Assembly: GCF_002113125.1 (NCBI RefSeq)
Contig: NZ_NEJP01000011.1
Coordinates: forward strand, 1-64,000
Length of the DNA: 64,000 nt
Direction of reading: 5' to 3'
From: Pseudomonas sp. B20(2017)
Lineage (GTDB): Bacteria > Pseudomonadota > Gammaproteobacteria > Pseudomonadales > Pseudomonadaceae
A program made the position numbers and the translations under genes. Under the pieces are notes generated by a model that was not told the origin of the DNA, ran no database searches, and saw only the letters and a list, made by a program, of their open reading frames with translations. Below are positions 1 to 7,614 of the stretch, in pieces; position 1 is the stretch's first letter, and every line of letters begins with the position of its first letter.

Positions 1-24
1 CTCCTTGTATGTAGGCCATAACGA

Positions 25-58
25 AAAATGCTCCGTATCTTTCGATACGGAGCATTTT
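25..58 (-). terminator. Intrinsic terminator downstream of clpX
   Basis: A 15-bp perfect stem (25-39 with 44-58) with a TTTC loop is followed on the minus strand by a short T stretch. It lies about 75 bp beyond the clpX stop and would end the clpX transcript before the next gene to the left, which is outside the window. Confidence 0.8.
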
Positions 59-134
59 CTTAAAGGGCCGGACAGATTGCTAGGTTTTCACACAGTCTGC
101 GAAGGCCCCTTCTTTATTCCGTCAGCACGGACGC

Positions 135-1418
135 TCAGGCGTCCGGAGCCGCCTTGGCAGTCGGCTCACTGTTTTCGTAGATATACAGTGGCTTGGACTT
201 GCCTTCAATGACGCTTTCATCGATCACGACCTTGCTCACCTCGGACTGCGAGGGGATCTCGTACATCGTGTCGAGCAATACACCTTCGAGAATCGAACGC
301 AGGCCACGGGCACCGGTTTTACGCTCCAGGGCACGTTTGGCGACTGCTTTCAGCGCGTCGGAACGGAATTCCAGATCCACGCCTTCCATCTCGAACAGCT
401 TGGCATACTGTTTGGTCAGGGCATTTTTCGGCTCGGTGAGAATCTGCATCAAAGCAGCCTCATCCAGCTCGTCCAGTGTCGCAAGAACCGGCAGACGACC
501 GACGAATTCCGGGATCAGACCGAACTTGACCAGATCGTCAGGCTCGACTTCACGCAGGGATTCACCAACCTTCTTGCCTTCTTCCTTACTGCGCACTTCT
601 GCGTTGAAACCGATGCCACCCTTGGTGGAACGGTTCTGAATGACCTTCTCCAGACCGGAGAATGCGCCACCGCAGATGAACAGGATGTTACGGGTATCGA
701 CTTGCAGGAATTCCTGCTGCGGATGCTTGCGACCACCTTGCGGCGGAACGGAAGCGACCGTGCCTTCGATCAGTTTGAGCAAGGCCTGCTGCACGCCTTC
801 ACCGGAAACGTCCCGGGTGATCGACGGGTTATCGGACTTGCGCGAAATCTTGTCGATTTCGTCGATGTAGACAATACCCATCTGGGCTTTCTCTACGTCG
901 TAATCGCACTTCTGCAACAACTTCTGAATGATGTTCTCGACGTCTTCACCCACGTAACCCGCCTCTGTGAGGGTGGTTGCGTCGGCGATGGTGAACGGAA
1001 CGTTCAGCAAGCGGGCCAGGGTTTCGGCCAGCAGGGTTTTACCGGAGCCTGTCGGGCCGATCAGCAGGATGTTGCTCTTGCCGAGTTCGACGTCGTCAGC
1101 CTTTTTGTCACGCTGGTTCAGACGCTTGTAGTGGTTGTACACCGCTACCGCCAGAACCTTCTTGGCACGTTCCTGACCAATTACATACTGATCAAGGATG
1201 CCGCTGATTTCTTTAGGCGAAGGCAATTTATGCGCGCTGCTTTCGGCCTGTGCTTCCTGCACCTCCTCGCGGATGATGTCATTGCACAGGTCGACGCACT
1301 CGTCGCAGATAAAGACCGAGGGGCCGGCAATCAATTTGCGCACTTCATGCTGGCTTTTGCCACAGAAGGAGCAATAGAGCAGCTTGCCGTTGTCATCGCC
1401 GTTGCGGGTGTCAGTCAT
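135..1418 (-). CDS. clpX: ClpX, ATP-binding subunit of ClpXP protease
   Basis: AAA+ unfoldase that recognises tagged substrates and threads them into ClpP in the cytoplasm. The 427-residue protein has the N-terminal zinc-binding domain (Cys16, Cys19, Cys38, Cys41), a Walker A GPTGSGKT at about 122-129, a Walker B VYIDEIDK and the ClpP-binding IGF loop (GGIGFNAEV). Length is normal for the family. The start at MTDTRNG was chosen because it matches known ClpX N-termini; an upstream in-frame ATG adds 11 unrelated residues. It follows clpP on the same strand with a 113-bp gap holding a small hairpin, the conserved tig-clpP-clpX arrangement. lon would be expected just left of the window. Confidence 0.98.
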   Translation of the reverse strand: MTDTRNGDDNGKLLYCSFCGKSQHEVRKLIAGPSVFICDECVDLCNDIIREEVQEAQAESSAHKLPSPKEISGILDQYVIGQERAKKVLAVAVYNHYKRLNQRDKKADDVELGKSNILLIGPTGSGKTLLAETLARLLNVPFTIADATTLTEAGYVGEDVENIIQKLLQKCDYDVEKAQMGIVYIDEIDKISRKSDNPSITRDVSGEGVQQALLKLIEGTVASVPPQGGRKHPQQEFLQVDTRNILFICGGAFSGLEKVIQNRSTKGGIGFNAEVRSKEEGKKVGESLREVEPDDLVKFGLIPEFVGRLPVLATLDELDEAALMQILTEPKNALTKQYAKLFEMEGVDLEFRSDALKAVAKRALERKTGARGLRSILEGVLLDTMYEIPSQSEVSKVVIDESVIEGKSKPLYIYENSEPTAKAAPDA

Positions 1419-1466
1419 TCGTTCGATCCAAATCCGATAGGCTTGCAACACAAGATGAAGGCTATT

Positions 1467-1486
1467 GCGGGCTTTTTCAAGCCCGC
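1467..1486 (-). other. Hairpin between clpP and clpX
   Basis: An 8-bp stem (GCGGGCTT/AAGCCCGC) with a 4-nt loop lies in the clpP-clpX gap. There is no T-run after it on the minus strand, so I read it as an mRNA processing or partial attenuation structure, not a full terminator. Confidence 0.4.
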
Positions 1487-1531
1487 CGCTGATCAGACGC
1501 GCCGACCAAGCCTATTTTGAGCTGCTTGTTT

Positions 1532-2167
1532 TTAAGCTGGGCGCTGGTTGATCACTTCGTCGATCAGACCGTATTCCTTCGCAGCTTCCGCACTCATGAA
1601 GTTGTCGCGGTTGGTGTCGCGCTCGATTTCTTCAAGCGTACGGCCGCTGTGCTTGGCCATCAGCGTGTTGAGACGCTCGCGGATGAAGAGGATTTCCTTG
1701 GCATGGATTTCGATGTCCGATGCCTGGCCCTGGAAACCGCCCAGTGGCTGGTGAATCATCACGCGCGAGTTCGGCAGGCAGAAACGCTTGCCAGGTGCAC
1801 CGGCCGTCAGCAGGAACGCGCCCATGCTGCACGCCTGACCGATACAGGTAGTCGATACGTTTGGTTTGATGAACTGCATGGTGTCGTAGATCGACATGCC
1901 CGCTGTCACCGAACCGCCAGGGGAGTTGATATAAAGATGGATGTCCTTGTCCGGGTTTTCCGCTTCAAGGAACAGCAATTGCGCGCAAATCAGGTTGGCC
2001 ATGTAGTCCTCTACAGGACCCACCAGAAAGATCACTCGCTCCTTGAGAAGACGCGAGTAGATGTCATAGGCGCGCTCGCCACGAGCAGATTGCTCGACAA
2101 CCATCGGGACCAGGCCGCCGGCGGCCTGGATATCAGAGTTCTGCTGAATATAGGAATTACGGAACAT
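1532..2167 (-). CDS. clpP: ClpP, ATP-dependent serine protease subunit
   Basis: Peptidase that forms the 14-mer degradation chamber used with ClpX (and ClpA). The 211-residue sequence carries the catalytic triad Ser114 (in GQACSMGA), His139 (VMIHQPLGG) and Asp188 (DTNRDNF), with the INSPGGSV oxyanion-hole segment near 80. The N-terminus MFRNSYIQQN is normal for Pseudomonas, where a short propeptide is removed. It sits between tig and clpX on the same strand, 92 bp after tig. Confidence 0.98.
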   Translation of the reverse strand: MFRNSYIQQNSDIQAAGGLVPMVVEQSARGERAYDIYSRLLKERVIFLVGPVEDYMANLICAQLLFLEAENPDKDIHLYINSPGGSVTAGMSIYDTMQFIKPNVSTTCIGQACSMGAFLLTAGAPGKRFCLPNSRVMIHQPLGGFQGQASDIEIHAKEILFIRERLNTLMAKHSGRTLEEIERDTNRDNFMSAEAAKEYGLIDEVINQRPA

Positions 2168-2206
2168 GCTCTGCAGTCACTCCCAAATAGTCATGTCTTG
2201 AATACG

Positions 2207-2234
2207 CATAAGCCAGCTCGAAGGCTGGCTTATG
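2207..2234 (-). other. Hairpin between tig and clpP
   Basis: A stem of 11 bp (CATAAGCCAGC with its complement) and a 6-nt loop occupies the tig-clpP gap. No U-tract follows, so read-through from tig into clpP is likely. It may be a processing or stability element. Confidence 0.4.
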
Positions 2235-2259
2235 GTGTGTGCTTCTAACGCAAAAACAA

Positions 2260-3570
2260 TCAGTCGGCTTTTGGAGCTTCTACCGGCTTGACCGCTTCTT
2301 CGTAAGAGACCGCTTTGTCGGTCACGCTAGCTTTCTGCAGAACAGTATCCACAACTTGTTCTTCCAGCACAACCGAACGAACTTCGTTCAGTTGCTGCTC
2401 GTTCTTGTAGTACCAGGACACGACCTGCTCAGGCTCTTGGTAAGCCGAAGCCATTTCCTGAATCATTTCGCGAACGCGGGCTTCGTCTGGCTTCAGGTCG
2501 AACTGCTTGACCACTTCGGCCACGATCAGACCCAGTACTACGCGACGCTTGGCTTGTTCTTCGAACAGCTCGGCCGGCAGTTGGTCAGGCTTGATGTTGC
2601 CGCCGAACTGCTGAACAGCCTGCACGCGCAGACGGTCAACTTCGTTGGACAGCAGAGCCTTAGGCACTTCGATCGGGTTGGTGGCCAGCAGACCGTCCAT
2701 TACCTGATTCTTGACCTTGGATTTGATCGCCTGACGCAGTTCACGCTCCATGTTCTTGCGAACTTCGGTGCGGAAACCGTCGATGCCGCTTTCCTTGATG
2801 CCGAATTGAGCGAAGAACTCTTCGTTCAGCTCAGGCAGTTTTGGCTCGGAAACAGTATTGACAGTCACGGTGAACTCAGCGGTCTTGCCAGCCAGGTCCA
2901 GGTTCTGATAGTCCTCAGGGAAGGTCAGGTTCAGAACGCGCTCTTCGCCGGCTTTAGCGCCAACCAGGCCTTCTTCGAAGCCAGGGATCATGCGGCCGGA
3001 ACCCAGTACCAGCTGAGTGCCCTTGGCGGAGCCGCCAGCGAATACTTCGCCGTCAACCTTGCCAACGAAATCGATGTTCAGTTGGTCTTCGTTCTGAGCA
3101 GCGCGATCGGCCACTTCGAAACGGGTGTTCTGCTTGCGCAGGATGTCCAGCATCTTGTCCAGATCGGCGTCAGCCACGTCAGCGCTCAGACGCTCGACAG
3201 TGATGCCTTCGAAGCCGGTAACGGTGAACTCAGGGAACACTTCGAATACGGCTACGTATTCCAGGTCCTTGCCAGCTTCGAGCGACTTAGGCTCGATCGA
3301 TGGCGAACCGGCCGGGTTCAGCTTCTGCTCAACCACAGCTTCGTAGAAGGAGGACTGGATCACGTCGCCGATCGCTTCCTGGCGCGCATCAGCACCGAAA
3401 CGGCGCTTGATTTCGCTCATTGGCACTTTGCCTGGACGGAAGCCAGCAATCTTGGCCTTTTGGGCAGTCTGCTGCAGACGCTTGTTGACCTGAGTCTCGA
3501 TGCGCTCAGCCGGCACGGTGATGCTCATGCGGCGCTCAAGAGCAGTAGTATTTTCAACAGAAACTTGCAT
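2260..3570 (-). CDS. tig: Trigger factor, ribosome-bound chaperone
   Basis: Cytoplasmic chaperone that docks at the ribosomal exit tunnel and shields nascent chains. The 436-residue protein shows the N-terminal ribosome-binding domain with the GFRPGKVP signature (residues about 43-50), the central FKBP-like prolyl isomerase domain (around 150-245, with GSGRMIPGFEEGLVG) and a helical C-terminal chaperone domain. The start at MQVSVENT matches the family; the extra 21 residues upstream do not. First gene of the tig-clpP-clpX series, preceded by a 400-bp gap that also contains the tRNA-operon terminator. Confidence 0.97.
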   Translation of the reverse strand: MQVSVENTTALERRMSITVPAERIETQVNKRLQQTAQKAKIAGFRPGKVPMSEIKRRFGADARQEAIGDVIQSSFYEAVVEQKLNPAGSPSIEPKSLEAGKDLEYVAVFEVFPEFTVTGFEGITVERLSADVADADLDKMLDILRKQNTRFEVADRAAQNEDQLNIDFVGKVDGEVFAGGSAKGTQLVLGSGRMIPGFEEGLVGAKAGEERVLNLTFPEDYQNLDLAGKTAEFTVTVNTVSEPKLPELNEEFFAQFGIKESGIDGFRTEVRKNMERELRQAIKSKVKNQVMDGLLATNPIEVPKALLSNEVDRLRVQAVQQFGGNIKPDQLPAELFEEQAKRRVVLGLIVAEVVKQFDLKPDEARVREMIQEMASAYQEPEQVVSWYYKNEQQLNEVRSVVLEEQVVDTVLQKASVTDKAVSYEEAVKPVEAPKAD

Positions 3571-3930
3571 GGATATTCCTCGTTGCACAGACGTTAGCCG
3601 GCCGTTTCCGACCCAAGAATCAAGGGCAAGCATTCTAGTAGGTCAAACTCAAGAAGTCACCCTACTGAAAACGGGTAAAAAAACAGCAGGCCATTTGAAG
3701 GCGAGGGACAAACGATTGCGCCTCGCCCTGTTAGCAAATACAGCCAATTCAAGCCAGGGCTCTGCGCCAACCTCTTCTATATATAGAGGCGGTTGAATCA
3801 TCTCCCTGACAGCCGACCTCGCCAGCAAGGTCGGCGGGCAGCGCAGCAGCATCGTGCAACAATGATACGACGAAGCGCCCTGCCCTGCGACTCGTAACCT
3901 GCAGTCGCCAAAATCCGAAACCGTAAAACA

Positions 3931-3968
3931 AAAAAGGCGCCAGACTGTTAAATCTGGCGCCTTTCGAA
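3931..3968 (-). terminator. Terminator of the tRNA operon
   Basis: The hairpin GGCGCCAGA...TCTGGCGCC is followed on the minus strand by six Ts, directly after the last tRNA-His. Near-identical hairpins occur in the duplicated units (about 4228-4262 and 4523-4557), but there only three Ts follow, so they should let transcription continue. Confidence 0.75.
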
Positions 3969-3971
3969 ATA

Positions 3972-4048
3972 TGGGGTGGACGATGGGGATCGAACCCACG
4001 ACAACGGGAGTCACAATCCCGTGCTCTACCAACTGAGCTACGCCCACC
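3972..4048 (-). tRNA. tRNA-His (GTG), third copy in transcription order
   Basis: The complement folds as a cloverleaf with encoded CCA, the extra 5' G typical of tRNA-His, anticodon loop TTGTGAC and the T-arm GGTTCGATCC. It is the last gene of the tRNA operon. Confidence 0.97.
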
Positions 4049-4123
4049 ATATTGCGTGCCAAAGAAGCCAAACAACTTCTTTGTAGAACTTCACCCGGCC
4101 AACGGCGTGAATGAAGCTTTGAT

Positions 4124-4208
4124 TGGTGCGGATGAAGAGACTCGAACTCTTACGCCTCGCGGCGCTGGAACCTAAATCCAGTGTGTCTACCAATTCCACC
4201 ACATCCGC
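4124..4208 (-). tRNA. tRNA-Leu (TAG), second copy
   Basis: Class II tRNA of 85 nt with encoded CCA, acceptor GCGGATG/CATCCGC, anticodon loop TTTAGGT (anticodon TAG, reading CTA/CTG) and a long variable arm. It is identical to the copy at 4419-4503. Confidence 0.97.
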
Positions 4209-4266
4209 AGATGAAGCTTTTTAAAGCAAAGGCGCCAGACTGTTACATCTGGCGCCTTTCGAAATA

Positions 4267-4343
4267 TGGGGTGGACGATGGGGATCGAACCCACGACAAC
4301 GGGAGTCACAATCCCGTGCTCTACCAACTGAGCTACGCCCACC
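4267..4343 (-). tRNA. tRNA-His (GTG), second copy
   Basis: Identical to the tRNA-His at 3972-4048, exactly 295 bp away, within the duplicated unit. Confidence 0.97.
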
Positions 4344-4418
4344 ATATTGCGTGCCAAAGAAGCCAAACAACTTCTTTGTAGAACTTCACCCGGCCAACGG
4401 CGTGAATGAAGCTTTGAT

Positions 4419-4503
4419 TGGTGCGGATGAAGAGACTCGAACTCTTACGCCTCGCGGCGCTGGAACCTAAATCCAGTGTGTCTACCAATTCCACCACATC
4501 CGC
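4419..4503 (-). tRNA. tRNA-Leu (TAG), first copy
   Basis: Identical to the tRNA-Leu at 4124-4208 and 295 bp from it. Encoded CCA and long variable arm are present. Confidence 0.97.
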
Positions 4504-4561
4504 AGATGAAGCTTTTTAAAGCAAAGGCGCCAGACTGTTACATCTGGCGCCTTTCGAAATA

Positions 4562-4638
4562 TGGGGTGGACGATGGGGATCGAACCCACGACAACGGGAG
4601 TCACAATCCCGTGCTCTACCAACTGAGCTACGCCCACC
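4562..4638 (-). tRNA. tRNA-His (GTG), first copy
   Basis: Same gene body as the other two tRNA-His copies. Its 5' flank differs, marking the edge of the tandem repeat. Confidence 0.97.
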
Positions 4639-4669
4639 ATATCGCGCTACTTGTGCCAATGCTGCCTAA

Positions 4670-4746
4670 TGGCGCACCCGGCAGGACTCGAACCTGCGAC
4701 CATCCGCTTAGAAGGCGGATGCTCTATCCAGCTGAGCTACGGGCGC
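4670..4746 (-). tRNA. tRNA-Arg (TCT)
   Basis: 77-nt cloverleaf with encoded CCA, acceptor GCGCCCG and anticodon loop CTTCTAA (anticodon TCT, reading AGA/AGG). First gene of the operon, about 107 nt after the predicted transcription start. Confidence 0.96.
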
Positions 4747-4860
4747 CTTGTTAGCTGTACCCTTGGAGGACTACAAACTAAGTGCTTTCCAGCCGTTCGA
4801 AACCGTAATTTCGTTCGACTTTCTTAACCAGTGCTAGGCTGTGCCCGACAAGTGCGACGA

Positions 4861-4889
4861 ATAGTATAGAGCGACCTGAGGGTCGTCAA
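4861..4889 (-). promoter_or_regulatory. Sigma-70 promoter of the tRNA operon
   Basis: On the minus strand a -35 TTGACG (4884-4889) is separated by exactly 17 bp from a -10 TACTAT (4861-4866). A GC-rich discriminator follows, as in stable-RNA promoters under growth-rate control. It is the only good promoter between the tRNAs and folD on this strand. Confidence 0.75.
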
Positions 4890-5020
4890 ATCCTTTTTGA
4901 AAAAAATTCATTTAATTAAAGGGCTTAGGGGAATTTGCTGACCAAGCGCCTTTGCCCTCACCGTTTGACATGCGAGAATGCGTTCTCTTTTTTTCCCCTC
5001 TCGATGGTTAATCACGCGCA

Positions 5021-5875
5021 ATGACTGCACAACTAATCGACGGCAAATCAATCGCCGCCAGCCTGCGCCAGCAGATCGCCCAACGGGTAGCCGAACGTCG
5101 CGAGCAAGGCTTGCGTACTCCCGGCCTCGCGGTGATCCTGGTCGGCAGCGATCCTGCCTCTCAGGTTTATGTCTCGCACAAGCGTAAAGACTGTGAAGAG
5201 GTCGGCTTCCTCTCTCAAGCCTACGACCTGCCTTCCGAAACCACTCAGCAAGCGCTGACCGATCTGATCGATCGACTGAACGACGACCCGGCAATCGACG
5301 GCGTTCTGCTTCAACTTCCTCTGCCGGAGCACCTGGACGCCTCCAAACTGCTGGAGCGCATCCGCCCGGACAAGGACGTCGACGGTTTCCATCCTTACAA
5401 CGTCGGCCGTCTGGCCCAGCGCATTCCGCTGCTGCGCCCGTGCACCCCGAAGGGCATCATGACCCTGCTGGAAAGCACCGGTGCCGATCTGTACGGGATG
5501 GACGCAGTCGTTGTCGGCGCATCCAACATCGTCGGTCGCCCGATGGCAATGGAACTGCTGCTGGCCGGTTGCACCGTGACCGTTACCCACCGCTTCACCA
5601 AGGATCTGGCCGGCCACGTCGGCCGCGCCGATCTGGTAGTCGTGGCCGCCGGCAAGCCAGGCCTGGTCAAGGGCGAGTGGATAAAGGAAGGCGCGATCGT
5701 GATCGACGTCGGCATCAACCGTCAGGAAGACGGCAAACTGGTCGGTGACGTCGTTTACGAAACCGCCCTGCCTCGCGCTGGCTGGATCACACCAGTACCG
5801 GGCGGCGTCGGTCCGATGACCCGCGCCTGCCTGCTGGAAAACACCCTCTACGCGGCAGAAACCCTGCACGCCTGA
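5021..5875 (+). CDS. folD: FolD, methylene-THF dehydrogenase/cyclohydrolase
   Basis: Bifunctional cytoplasmic enzyme that converts 5,10-methylene-THF to methenyl-THF (NADP-dependent) and then to 10-formyl-THF. The 284-residue protein has the catalytic Tyr50-x3-Lys54 pair in YVSHKRKDCEEVG, the PLPEHL substrate loop, and the Rossmann segment VVVGASNIVGRPMAMELL. The C-terminal TPVPGGVGPMT is the family signature. The ATG at 5021 gives the family-typical MTAQLIDGK start. Single gene, divergent from the tRNA operon, followed by its own terminator. Confidence 0.98.
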   Translation: MTAQLIDGKSIAASLRQQIAQRVAERREQGLRTPGLAVILVGSDPASQVYVSHKRKDCEEVGFLSQAYDLPSETTQQALTDLIDRLNDDPAIDGVLLQLPLPEHLDASKLLERIRPDKDVDGFHPYNVGRLAQRIPLLRPCTPKGIMTLLESTGADLYGMDAVVVGASNIVGRPMAMELLLAGCTVTVTHRFTKDLAGHVGRADLVVVAAGKPGLVKGEWIKEGAIVIDVGINRQEDGKLVGDVVYETALPRAGWITPVPGGVGPMTRACLLENTLYAAETLHA

Positions 5876-5896
5876 GTCGCGTTTTCCGCACCTCGA

Positions 5897-5923
5897 GAAC
5901 CCCGCCTTGTGCGGGGTTTTTCA
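5897..5923 (+). terminator. Terminator after folD
   Basis: An AACCCCGC/GCGGGGTT stem with a 5-nt loop followed by a T-run, 22 bp past the folD stop. Confidence 0.88.
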
Positions 5924-6104
5924 TGCCCTCGAAAAAACCTTTACCGTTCGCCGGAAACCCCTATTTTTACAGGGCTTTTCACGACTTTTTCATGCCTTGC
6001 GGACAACCATCGACAGTTCTTCAACCATACTCCTACAATGCGTCGTTTTTACGACACAGCCCGTTACAAAGAACGGCATTTCCAACCTTCATGAGTTCGC
6101 CCGC

Positions 6105-7043
6105 GTGAATATTCGTCTGTCCATCCTGAGCCTGGTTTTTGCATTTTCAGGCACACTCCTCACGCCAACGGTCAACGCCGCCGAAACCACCGCTGCCCCC
6201 CGAGACGCTTCGCAATTGAAGATTGCCTCCGGCAGCGCCCTGCTGATGGATCTGCAGACCAACAAAGTCATTTATTCCAGCAACCCGGACGTGGTGGTGC
6301 CCATCGCTTCCGTGAGCAAGTTGATGACCGGTTTGGTAGTGGTCGAAGCGCACCAGAACATGGACGAATGGATTGACGTCGACATCAGCCACACCCCGGA
6401 AATGAAAGGCGTGTTCTCGCGAGTCAAACTGCGAAGCGAACTGCCCCGCCGAGAGATGTTGCTGATTGCCCTGATGTCCTCGGAAAACCGCGCCGCCGCC
6501 AGCCTGGCTCACCACTATCCGGGCGGTTACGCAGCGTTCATCGCAGCGATGAACGCCAAGGCGAAGGCGCTGGGCATGACCAGCACGCATTTTGTGGAAC
6601 CCACCGGCCTGTCGGAGCGCAACGTCTCCACCGCCCGCGACCTGAGCAAGTTGCTGGTGGCTGCGCATAAACAACCGCTGCTAATCGAGCTGACCACCAC
6701 CAAGGAAAAGACCGTCTCGTTCCGCAAACCCAATTACACCCTGGGTTTCCGTAACACCGACCACCTGGTCAACAAGGCCGACTGGGATATCCGCATCACC
6801 AAGACCGGCTTCACCAACCCGGCCGGCCACTGCCTGGTGCTGGTGACCCGCATGGCCAACCGCCCCGTCGCCCTGGTGATTCTCGACGCGTTCGGCAAAT
6901 ACACCCATTTCGCCGATGCCAGCCGCATCCGCAGCTGGGTGGAAACCGGCAAGAGCGCCAACGTCCCGGCGGTGGCTCAGCAGTACAAAGCCGACAAGAA
7001 CCTCAAGAGTCGCCAGAGCGGCGTGATCGAAGCCTCCAAGTAA
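6105..7043 (+). CDS. pbpG: PbpG, D-alanyl-D-alanine endopeptidase (PBP7)
   Basis: Periplasmic low-molecular-weight penicillin-binding protein that cleaves D-Ala-mDAP cross-links in peptidoglycan. With a GTG start at 6105 the protein is 312 residues, beginning with a signal peptide (cleavage near NAA-ET, about residue 25). The serine peptidase S11 motifs are all present: Ser69-x-x-Lys72 (SVSK), Ser126-Glu-Asn128 and Lys233-Thr-Gly235. The open frame extends 66 codons further upstream, but only the GTG puts the n-region and hydrophobic core at the N-terminus; the ribosome-binding site is weak. Single gene between two terminators. Confidence 0.93.
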   Translation: MNIRLSILSLVFAFSGTLLTPTVNAAETTAAPRDASQLKIASGSALLMDLQTNKVIYSSNPDVVVPIASVSKLMTGLVVVEAHQNMDEWIDVDISHTPEMKGVFSRVKLRSELPRREMLLIALMSSENRAAASLAHHYPGGYAAFIAAMNAKAKALGMTSTHFVEPTGLSERNVSTARDLSKLLVAAHKQPLLIELTTTKEKTVSFRKPNYTLGFRNTDHLVNKADWDIRITKTGFTNPAGHCLVLVTRMANRPVALVILDAFGKYTHFADASRIRSWVETGKSANVPAVAQQYKADKNLKSRQSGVIEASK

Positions 7044-7055
7044 TCCGTCAGCCAT

Positions 7056-7086
7056 GAAAAAGCCCCGAAGCGTCGGGGCTTTTTCG
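7056..7086. terminator. Bidirectional terminator between pbpG and 7096-7302
   Basis: AAAAAGCCCCGA and its complement flank a 4-nt loop, with A- and T-runs on both sides. It can serve pbpG (plus) and the small genes arriving from the right (minus). Confidence 0.88.
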
Positions 7087-7095
7087 TTTCTGCAC

Positions 7096-7302
7096 TCAGT
7101 CGTTGGGCAACGGCATCTTGTCGTCATCGGGAATACCGTCACCGGCACTCGGGTCGCGCGAATGCTCTGGCGTCACCACCGCCGGACGCGCCAACGGGTC
7201 GCGTAGAGGGCTGTCCGGATCCAGCACCGGATCAACCTCCGGCTCAGGTGCGGCAGGCACACTATCAGGTTTGTGGTCGTCGAAACTCGAATCGGTACTC
7301 AT
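7096..7302 (-). CDS. Small acidic Asp/Pro-rich protein, unknown function
   Basis: A 68-residue protein rich in Asp and Pro with a PDSPLRDPL segment and no membrane helix or signal peptide. The ATG at 7302 is preceded by GAGG at good spacing; an in-frame GTG two codons upstream is less well placed. It lies 12 bp after the similar small gene at 7315-7521, so the two are probably co-transcribed. They share DPDSP-type motifs and look distantly related. Likely intrinsically disordered; I do not recognise a function. Confidence 0.75.
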   Translation of the reverse strand: MSTDSSFDDHKPDSVPAAPEPEVDPVLDPDSPLRDPLARPAVVTPEHSRDPSAGDGIPDDDKMPLPND

Positions 7303-7314
7303 ACGCACCTCGCT

Positions 7315-7521
7315 TCAAGGCTTGAGATCAGCCAAGGGATCGTAAGGCTTGGCCGGACGCTTGGGATCATCGCCCGGCTGCACATCCTTCGGCGCCTTTG
7401 CAGGGCCGATGGGATCGACTTGCGGATCGTCCAGATCCGGCGAGTCCGGATCGAAGCCCAGATCGTCGTCATTGCCATGCTCGGAAGAATGCGGCCCGCT
7501 GGGTGAATTTGGAATTGCCAT
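7315..7521 (-). CDS. Small acidic Asp/Pro-rich protein, unknown function
   Basis: A 68-residue protein (MAIPNSPSG start) with DPDSPDLDDPQVDP in the middle and a Lys/Pro tail. A strong AGGAGG stands 6 nt before the ATG. No catalytic motif or membrane segment is visible. It resembles its downstream neighbour and the product of 20365-20595 in being short, acidic, proline-rich and probably disordered. A 93-bp gap separates it from the lipoprotein gene on the same strand. Confidence 0.78.
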   Translation of the reverse strand: MAIPNSPSGPHSSEHGNDDDLGFDPDSPDLDDPQVDPIGPAKAPKDVQPGDDPKRPAKPYDPLADLKP

Positions 7522-7614
7522 GCTCGCCTCCTGATACTGGCCCGTAAAACACGGGACGCTACAGTTCAGAAGCACATGCTCCGCCAGGGTGCCCGACAGG
7601 CGACGAACGGAGCC

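Larger units (their letters stand above)
3933..4642. repeat. 295-bp tandem duplication of tRNA-His/tRNA-Leu
   Basis: Two full units (3933-4227 and 4228-4522) and a partial third (4523-4642) hold the hairpin, tRNA-His, spacer and tRNA-Leu. The only difference I find between the full units is A versus C in the hairpin loop. This is an unequal-crossover type expansion of what is normally an Arg-His-Leu-His cluster. Confidence 0.95.

Noticed and set aside
2239..3597. Long plus-strand open frame antisense to tig
   Set aside because: High-GC shadow of a well-supported gene; its protein has no recognisable domain.
3972..4746. tRNA cluster as a possible integration site
   Set aside because: No integrase, no partial tRNA copy as an att site and no composition change beside it; the repeats are explained by tandem duplication.
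4181..4754. Short open frames over the tRNA cluster
   Set aside because: They translate tRNA genes and hairpins; identical pieces repeat because the DNA is duplicated.
4965..4993. TTGACA before folD as its promoter
   Set aside because: A good -35 hexamer at 4965-4970, but the position 17 bp on is a plain T-run with no recognisable -10.
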